Made by a program: the position numbers and the translations under genes. The notes beneath the pieces were generated by a model. The model searched no databases. It saw only the letters and a program-made list of their open reading frames with translations, and was not told the DNA's origin. Source: a virus. Taken from it: a stretch of DNA of 64,000 bases. Within the stretch, counting starts at the first letter, position 1. Each line of letters opens with the position of its first letter. Below are positions 58,945-64,000 of the stretch, piece by piece. The stretch spans positions 1 through 64,000 of IMG/VR virus record IMGVR_UViG_3300023184_008808; one strand, written 5' to 3'.

Positions 58945-59895
58945 ATGAACCATGATTTAAATCAGCGTGCTCAAAAGCTTGTTCAGACAACTATTCGTTG
59001 TTTTCATCATTCTTCTTTTGATGATGTTAAAGAACACAAGTCTATTACAGCTGAAATTCCAGAATTTGAAGCGTTTCAAAAAGGTATAAGTAAAATTCTT
59101 AAAATTCGTTCTGGTAAGGTCAATCCTGAAATGCTTCCTTGTTATGAAAGTCCTCTTTTAAATTTCGCACAAGAGCAACATCTTTTTCGAAAAATGAATT
59201 ATTACAAGTATAGAGCTAAAACTATTATTGCTTCTATCAATTATGATGATCCTTGTTATCAAAAAATTAAAAACGCTGAAAATTTTATTGAAAAGTCTAT
59301 CGAGGTACGCAATCAAATTGCACAATCAAACTTTAGACTTGCAACTCAGATTATGAAACATCGCATGAGTTTTAACAAAGAATTATATCAAAGTGATTTA
59401 ATGCTTTCAGATGCTTATTTTGATGTTCTAAAAGCTGTTGATTACTTTAATTGGACTTTAGGATATCGCTTTAGCACATACGCTACATGGGTTATAAAAA
59501 AGAATTATTTTAGGGATGCTAAATTAAAAGCAAATCTTTCAGAAAAATTCAACAGTCTTGACGATCAAAATGCAGATATGATTGAAGGTCGTAGTTCTGG
59601 CATAGAAGAGGAAAAGGCTCACATTACTCGTCAAAAGCTTATCTTTAAACTGATTGGAGTAATGGTTAGGGAAAATCTTGGAACTGATCGTGTGCGACAA
59701 GCTTTTGTTTTAGAAAACTATTACGGCGTTAATGGTCGTGATAGAAAGACTCTTGAGCAAATTAGCGAAGAGATTGGCGTCACCAAGGAAAGAGTTAGAC
59801 AATTAAAAGAAAAAGGTCTCGAATGGATTAGAGAACGAGTGACGCAACTAGATCTTGATTATGATAATGATGCCCCAGAGGAAAGCTTGTTTTAG
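58945..59895 (+). CDS. RNA polymerase sigma-70 family factor
   Basis: 316 aa. Regions 1.2/2: LLNFAQEQHLFRKMNYYKYR, QSNFRLATQIMKH, then AVDYFNWTLGYRFSTYATWV (2.3-2.4, with the usual FSTYATWWI). Region 4: RDRKTLEQISEEIGVTKERV and RQLKEKGLEWIRE. The spacing of regions 2 and 4 fits group 2/3 sigma factors. Most RpoD-like of the three sigma-like proteins here. Confidence 0.9.
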   Translation: MNHDLNQRAQKLVQTTIRCFHHSSFDDVKEHKSITAEIPEFEAFQKGISKILKIRSGKVNPEMLPCYESPLLNFAQEQHLFRKMNYYKYRAKTIIASINYDDPCYQKIKNAENFIEKSIEVRNQIAQSNFRLATQIMKHRMSFNKELYQSDLMLSDAYFDVLKAVDYFNWTLGYRFSTYATWVIKKNYFRDAKLKANLSEKFNSLDDQNADMIEGRSSGIEEEKAHITRQKLIFKLIGVMVRENLGTDRVRQAFVLENYYGVNGRDRKTLEQISEEIGVTKERVRQLKEKGLEWIRERVTQLDLDYDNDAPEESLF

Positions 59896-59916
59896 ACTTT
59901 AAAAAGTCAACAGCAT

Positions 59917-59925
59917 TGATATAAT
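59917..59925 (+). promoter_or_regulatory. Extended -10 promoter TGATATAAT, leaderless
   Basis: TGA (59917-59919) + TATAAT (59920-59925); weak -35 TTTAAA (59898-59903). Expected start near 59932, i.e. at the ATG 59933, so the transcript would be leaderless. Confidence 0.6.
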
Positions 59926-59932
59926 AGCCCCT

Positions 59933-61069
59933 ATGTTCACTTTAAAAGAAGCCTACGAAGCTCTTGTTGACAGAACTGAATTTGCTGTTAAGCAAACTAA
60001 GGATACTGTTTGTTTTGATTATATAATTGTTCTTTCTGACTCTTTTTTGCCAGAAGACAATAGTGAAGAGGCTAAGCGAAAAGCATGGATTCGTCGCAAT
60101 ATGCGAGGAGTTACTTTTTGCTTGCATACGCAAGAAATATTATCATTACCTTTGCACAAGTTTTATAACTTGAATCAAAATCCTCAGTCAGCTTTTCACT
60201 TATACCAAAATCAACAAGCTACTATTTATGAAAAATTAGATGGTAGCATGATTCATTTTTATTTGCTTAAAGGTGATTTAGTAGCATCAACATGTCGCTC
60301 TATAGATACAGTTCAAGCCAAAGAAGCTTTGTCTATAGCACAAAACAATACTAAGCTTAAAAATGAAATTTTAGAGTCTATACAAAATGGATTGACTCCT
60401 ATATTTGAATTTGTATCTCCTAAAAATCAAATTGTTGTTCAGTATAATCAACAACGACTTGTTTATCTTATTTCTAGAAATCGTAAAACTGGTAAATATA
60501 TTTTTGAAGATAAGTATTCTGATAAGGCCAAGGTTTTCAATATTGCTTTTCCTTATATTTTTGATTTTTTAAACATAAAAGAATTTGAAGGATATGTTTG
60601 TCATTTTGAAAATGGCGAAATTCTTAAGTTAAAAACTCCTTGGTATGTTGAACGACACCGTGCTGTAGATTTTTTGATTAAGCCTCTTTATAAGCTTTAT
60701 GAAGTTGCTCTCGATGGCTATATGGATGATATTATTGGTTTAGCTGCCGATTCTTATAAACATAAATTAACTTTAATTCATGATGAAGTTCAAAAAGATA
60801 TATTGAACCATAAAAAAGAAATACAAAACAATTTTGATAATTTAATTATTTCATTGGGCACACAACATCAGTCTTTAAATGACAGGCTACAAGATAAAGC
60901 TCACAGAAAAAAGTTTGTTCAGTGTGTAAAGGATTCTAAGCAAGACATATCAATCATGATGTGTCTATATCAAGGGCAAGAATTTGATAAAATACTGAAG
61001 AAAAAGCTTCTTGAAAATTATACTGCACAATATAAAGTAAAAATTTGGGAAGACAATAATTTTAAATAA
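59933..61069 (+). CDS. rnlA: RNA ligase, T4 Rnl1-like
   Basis: 378 aa. Nucleotidyl-transfer motif I KLDGS (Lys101), IFEF (157-160, motif IIIa), EGYV (219-222, motif IV) and LKLKTPWYV (motif V, 231-239), the Rnl1 order; helical C-terminal domain. Rnl1 repairs tRNA cut by host anticodon nucleases. No polynucleotide kinase was recognised in this window, although two phosphoesterases are present. Confidence 0.88.
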   Translation: MFTLKEAYEALVDRTEFAVKQTKDTVCFDYIIVLSDSFLPEDNSEEAKRKAWIRRNMRGVTFCLHTQEILSLPLHKFYNLNQNPQSAFHLYQNQQATIYEKLDGSMIHFYLLKGDLVASTCRSIDTVQAKEALSIAQNNTKLKNEILESIQNGLTPIFEFVSPKNQIVVQYNQQRLVYLISRNRKTGKYIFEDKYSDKAKVFNIAFPYIFDFLNIKEFEGYVCHFENGEILKLKTPWYVERHRAVDFLIKPLYKLYEVALDGYMDDIIGLAADSYKHKLTLIHDEVQKDILNHKKEIQNNFDNLIISLGTQHQSLNDRLQDKAHRKKFVQCVKDSKQDISIMMCLYQGQEFDKILKKKLLENYTAQYKVKIWEDNNFK

Positions 61070-61082
61070 ACTTTAGTTCTGC

Positions 61083-61111
61083 TTTACAATCAAAATTACA
61101 AATGGTAATAT
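61083..61111 (+). promoter_or_regulatory. Promoter TTTACA-N17-TAATAT with TGG
   Basis: -35 TTTACA (61083-61088), TGG (61103-61105), -10 TAATAT (61106-61111). Likely start near 61118, giving an ~84-nt structured leader. Confidence 0.7.
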
Positions 61112-61118
61112 TGCTCTG

Positions 61119-61180
61119 CCAAAGAAATTCAGTCTGGCCTCACATAGAGTGGTAGGGTTAGTTTCTACTGAATTGATTGG
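61119..61180 (+). promoter_or_regulatory. Structured mRNA leader
   Basis: CCAA (61119-61122) and AATTCAGT (61126-61133) pair with ACTGAATT (61167-61174) and TTGG (61177-61180), enclosing a 33-nt loop with GTGGTAGGG. Begins at the predicted transcription start. Cis-regulation or mRNA stability element. Confidence 0.5.
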
Positions 61181-61201
61181 TTTAATTGGAGTTGATATAT
61201 T

Positions 61202-62077
61202 ATGCCGACTAATCGTTCTGGCATTCGTGGTGTGCGTGTTACCTCTACTGCTTCTCAAGTTCTTGATGAACTGACTAATTTAGTTCCTCAAAAGAATCCT
61301 GAGACCAAGAAGCCAGTTGAGTGGCAACTGCCTCTTACCCCAGAAGCTCAATCTTTGGCTAATAATTGGGCTGATGCCAAAGAGCTTTCTGATCCAATTG
61401 TCAAAAGATTAGAAAAAGAGCGCAATGAATTCAATGCTTATGCTTTGCGTATCGTTGCTGAGCGTATTTTGAAATTTAAAAGTAAGCCTAGCAATCCATT
61501 AGTAATTACCAAACGAGCAGATGGAAAAGATGATCATAAATTTAAGTGGCTTTTTTGCGACAGTTTGAGTTTAGATTTTCCTGCTGTTCCTGAAGGTGTC
61601 GCTGTTCGTGATCATCACATTAAAGTTTTTGAAGATCATGGATTGCATCCTGTAGATGCCGCATCCTTGGTTGACAATGAATTAGATTTTTGTCCGGTTG
61701 TTGGATTCAAGTCGTTTAGCGAACTTCTTGATGGAATTTATAAAAATCGAGATTTTGTCGAATCTTCAACTGAGCAGAAAGCTGCTGGCATGAAACTGCG
61801 TGATCTTGTGAAGTGGGATGGCAGCGGTCCTGTTCCGCAACCCTTGACTGCAGAGGAAAAAAATCTGGTATTAGAGCGAAGTTCTAATACAAAAGTTAAG
61901 GCAGGTTTTTTGAACAGGGTTGCTAATTATTGTAGGTCGTTGGATCAAATCATGGCTGTTTTCAAGCTTATACAGCCCAAGATTTATCCCTCTTATTTAG
62001 ATTATGCCTCTAGCGATGACGCTGCTGGCAAGCTAGCTAGGAAGAAAGATGCTTTGAACGGCATTTTCGGCTTATAA
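61202..62077 (+). CDS. Hypothetical protein, own transcription unit
   Basis: 291 aa, soluble, starts MPTNRSGIRGVRVTSTASQV. Strong promoter and structured leader upstream, perfect 16-bp inverted repeat downstream. No family recognised; expression signals suggest an abundant protein. SD TTGGAG. Confidence 0.75.
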   Translation: MPTNRSGIRGVRVTSTASQVLDELTNLVPQKNPETKKPVEWQLPLTPEAQSLANNWADAKELSDPIVKRLEKERNEFNAYALRIVAERILKFKSKPSNPLVITKRADGKDDHKFKWLFCDSLSLDFPAVPEGVAVRDHHIKVFEDHGLHPVDAASLVDNELDFCPVVGFKSFSELLDGIYKNRDFVESSTEQKAAGMKLRDLVKWDGSGPVPQPLTAEEKNLVLERSSNTKVKAGFLNRVANYCRSLDQIMAVFKLIQPKIYPSYLDYASSDDAAGKLARKKDALNGIFGL

Positions 62078-62092
62078 TTTAGCTGAGTATTA

Positions 62093-62134
62093 GAATGGAA
62101 TCCGATATGGTAATTTTCATATCGGATTCCATTC
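62093..62134 (+). terminator. 16-bp perfect inverted repeat, possible terminator
   Basis: GAATGGAATCCGATAT (62093-62108) pairs with ATATCGGATTCCATTC (62119-62134), 10-nt loop. The following TTTACAT is a poor T tract, so it may instead be an mRNA-stabilising or processing hairpin. Confidence 0.6.
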
Positions 62135-62154
62135 TTTACATATGGAGGCAAAAT

Positions 62155-62718
62155 ATGTTGCGAGATGATTTGTTGGATTGTAAAACTCTTGAAGAAAAAT
62201 CTAAAATAATTTGGCAGCATTACGAAAAGCGTAAATTAGATAGTAATTTAGAACCCAACTGGACACACGCTGCTTATGATTTAGTTCTTCGCTACAACGA
62301 AAATCCTTCTGCTTTAAAGAACGAAGAATCAAGCGTTCTTAAAGAGTTGATTTACAGTCACGAAATGCTTGATGGTACTGAAGTTCAGTCTTTTCCTCAC
62401 ATTCCTCGTAGTCCTGTTCGTATCATGCATGATGGTTGGAAAATTGGAACTCCTACATGGATTTTCATGGGCAGAAGTCTTAATTTTAATTTAATTCGTT
62501 CTTTGGGCAATGACTGGATTGCAGTTGGTCGTGAAGTTCCAGCAGATCTTTGTCATCTTTTTGATCCAACCATGCCCAAAATTGCTTGGATCGCTTACAA
62601 CATCAATGATCAAATGGGACTCAATGCTCAAACAGCCAATTGTATCGGCCCAGCTTTATATTTTAATGAACTTATTGAAGCATTGGAGAAACAAACCAAG
62701 AAGAAATTTTCGATCTAA
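62155..62718 (+). CDS. Hypothetical protein
   Basis: 187 aa. SD GGAGG (62144-62148) sets ATG 62155; an earlier in-frame ATG lies inside the inverted repeat. Helical N-terminus, beta-rich middle (TPTWIFMGRSLNFNLIRSLG). No family recognised. Confidence 0.7.
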   Translation: MLRDDLLDCKTLEEKSKIIWQHYEKRKLDSNLEPNWTHAAYDLVLRYNENPSALKNEESSVLKELIYSHEMLDGTEVQSFPHIPRSPVRIMHDGWKIGTPTWIFMGRSLNFNLIRSLGNDWIAVGREVPADLCHLFDPTMPKIAWIAYNINDQMGLNAQTANCIGPALYFNELIEALEKQTKKKFSI

Positions 62719-62744
62719 ACAATAAGTGTTTTTTATGGTAAAAT
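62716..62744 (+). promoter_or_regulatory. Candidate promoter, leaderless
   Basis: TAAACA (62716-62721), 17 nt, TGG + TAAAAT (62736-62744). Predicted start coincides with the ATG at 62751; no SD is present. Confidence 0.45.
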
Positions 62745-62750
62745 ATTTCC

Positions 62751-63422
62751 ATGGAAATAAAATATAATTTTAAAGGCCGTCTAAAAGTAAATGCTTATAA
62801 ATCCATGGATTGTGATGTACAAATGCATGTAAGCGTTCTTGAAGATGATCCTTGGGAATCTTTGGCTGATAAGAATAAACTCAATACTATTTATCCTATT
62901 GATCAATATGTGGATGGCATTAGAGTGGCTGGTGAATTGTCTTTTTTTGATCAGATCAGTTCTCCTATGAAAATTAGTCGTGGAACTGGTGCTGGCATGA
63001 GTGAAAGCGTTGAGTTGGAGCTTTATTACTCTGACGAGCCAAATATTACGAGTCGAATTAAAATTGTTTTTCTTGAAAAAACTGCTACTATTCGCATACA
63101 AGGAAACTACAACGAAAATAAAATATATTGGCAATTTTGCATTATTGGTACGCCATTGGCTGATGGCATGAATATTTTTCCAGATGATTTTACCGGTAGC
63201 AATACACTAAAAGTTTATTCTTGCAACGACTTTAGAGGCGTTTGGCCTTACCCTGTTTCTTCAATAATAGTAGCTTCAAATGTCAAAGAAGCTAAGAGAA
63301 TATTGTTGCATGAATTGAATCGTGCTGGTATTCCTATTGAAGATTCTGGTCATTTTACTTTCATCAAACTTGATTTGTCGAAGTCGGGTTGTTTTATTCT
63401 TAACGATGGCAAGGTGTTATAA
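62751..63422 (+). CDS. Hypothetical beta-rich protein
   Basis: 223 aa; long beta-rich segments (ESVELELYYSD, RIKIVFLEKTATIRIQGNY). No family recognised. No SD before the ATG. Confidence 0.7.
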   Translation: MEIKYNFKGRLKVNAYKSMDCDVQMHVSVLEDDPWESLADKNKLNTIYPIDQYVDGIRVAGELSFFDQISSPMKISRGTGAGMSESVELELYYSDEPNITSRIKIVFLEKTATIRIQGNYNENKIYWQFCIIGTPLADGMNIFPDDFTGSNTLKVYSCNDFRGVWPYPVSSIIVASNVKEAKRILLHELNRAGIPIEDSGHFTFIKLDLSKSGCFILNDGKVL

Positions 63423-63423
63423 A

Positions 63424-63615
63424 ATGAATATTACAATTGATGTAACAGATTTAACCGAAGCTATTTTAGATTTTTTTTCACATGGAGATCAAGTTTTAAT
63501 CGTAAACCAAGGTGTATTTACCAATATGCATATTCGTCTTTTTGATGATATTTTTTTGGTAAAAAATGTTTCTAATGGTCGTGAGCGTCAACTTCTGACA
63601 ATAAAGAAACTCTAA
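63424..63615 (+). CDS. Small hypothetical protein
   Basis: 63 aa from ATG 63424, 1 nt after the previous stop; beta-strand-rich (QVLIVNQGVFTNMHIRLFDD). No family recognised. Confidence 0.6.
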   Translation: MNITIDVTDLTEAILDFFSHGDQVLIVNQGVFTNMHIRLFDDIFLVKNVSNGRERQLLTIKKL

Positions 63616-63621
63616 TAATGT

Positions 63622-64000
63622 ATGTCATATTCTAAAAAGATTTTGGTTAGCAAGCGTCTAAAAGGACCCGGATTTATTGCAAATCCGTCTAGCGTTGTTT
63701 ATGTGTTCAGAAACACTCTTAAAGGTTCTATAGGTGTTTGTCTTAGCGGTGAAAATATTGGCCCTTTAAATAAGTCCAATATGAGGGACATTCTTAACGC
63801 TCCGCCAGACATTTTTGTGCGAGCCAAAGAAATAATCATTGGTGGTGATATTGAATTTCCTATTTATTTAGGTGGACCAAATCGCACTGAAGGTCTTTAT
63901 TTCCTTCACGGATATCCTGAATTTGCAAATGTCACCAAGTTAGATCATGTTCCTGAAAAAGTTAAAAACAATAAAATTAAAAAGGATTCTGTTGCTGCTG
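63622..64000 (+). CDS. AlgH/DUF179 (UPF0301)-like protein, 3' end outside window
   Basis: 126 codons visible, not interrupted. SVVYVFRNTLKGSIGVCLSG and IYLGGPNRTEGLYFLHGYPE match the YqgE/AlgH layout (strand, GxxGxxLN-like, GGPV...+.LH). Function of the family is poorly known. No SD; start is ATG 63622, probably coupled to the previous gene. Confidence 0.65.
   Translation, partial: MSYSKKILVSKRLKGPGFIANPSSVVYVFRNTLKGSIGVCLSGENIGPLNKSNMRDILNAPPDIFVRAKEIIIGGDIEFPIYLGGPNRTEGLYFLHGYPEFANVTKLDHVPEKVKNNKIKKDSVAA

Noticed and set aside
1-64000. Insertion sequences, integrase or restriction/defence systems
   Set aside because: I found no transposase, integrase or recognisable defence gene; the HNH protein is the only nuclease of possibly mobile type.

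Overview
The window is one 64 kb stretch of an AT-rich, densely packed viral genome, almost certainly a large (jumbo-class) tailed bacteriophage. Evidence for a phage: nearly all genes lie on the + strand with 4-nt stop/start overlaps, there are virion proteins (17022, 24803, 27373, 27865), a T4 Rnl1-type RNA ligase, a gp31/GroES-like co-chaperonin, PhoH, dUTPase and several sigma-like factors, and there are no transposons, rRNAs or housekeeping operons. The host is not shown directly. A small secreted Cys-rich protein (37291-37635) resembles a family I associate with Planctomycetes, so a planctomycete host is a reasonable but unproven guess. The genetic code looks standard: TAA, TAG and TGA are all used as stops.

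Layout. 1-855: minus-strand gene with an acidic Gly-X-Y repeat. 955-1305: tmRNA. 1372-13743: glycosyltransferase-methyltransferase fusion, AAA ATPase, PHP-less DNA polymerase III alpha subunit, two tandem GT-B-like proteins, ribosomal protein bS21, an RHH regulator and peptide deformylase. 14255-21743: small genes of unknown function, a degenerate deaminase, a structural protein, translation initiation factor IF-3, GroES-like and DnaJ. 22132-32841: dUTPase, GT2, zinc metallopeptidase, three virion proteins, PhoH, amidoligase and a sigma-like factor. 32867-39277: unknowns, phosphoesterase, second sigma-like factor, secreted peptide and 2OG oxygenase-like protein. 39290-39860: an RNA island with two structured RNA candidates, terminators and tRNA-Thr(UGU). 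39977-50699: ClpS, membrane micro-proteins, sulfotransferase-like protein, Pth2, 2OG oxygenase, HNH endonuclease, a second AAA protein, CsrA, SprT-like protein and an MscL-like channel. 50881-64000: ParB-like protein, second CsrA, ClpX, phosphoesterase, gamma-glutamylcyclotransferase-like protein, GT2, sigma-70, RNA ligase, unknowns, and an AlgH/DUF179-like gene cut by the window edge.

The strongest theme is viral control of protein synthesis and quality. The phage carries its own initiation parts (IF-3, bS21), nascent-chain processing (deformylase), peptidyl-tRNA recycling (Pth2), ribosome rescue (tmRNA with a tag ending ...LAMAA), a proteolysis route for tagged or N-degron proteins (ClpX, ClpS), folding helpers (GroES-like, DnaJ) and two CsrA translational regulators. 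Several mRNAs have leaders in which the Shine-Dalgarno (SD) sequence can pair with an upstream anti-SD arm (dnaE, a degenerate metallopeptidase, a membrane protein, an HNH endonuclease, the sigma-70 gene), and one has an H-type pseudoknot next to the SD (upstream of 53022). Together these suggest extensive translational regulation. Other themes are glycan decoration (four GT-A, two GT-B-like, one sulfotransferase-like), catalytically degenerate enzyme relatives (deaminase, phage metallopeptidase) and promoters close to TTTACA-N17-TATAAT with frequent TGG extended -10 elements.

All functions are read from motifs and family knowledge by eye; no database search was possible. Where a start codon is uncertain this is stated.
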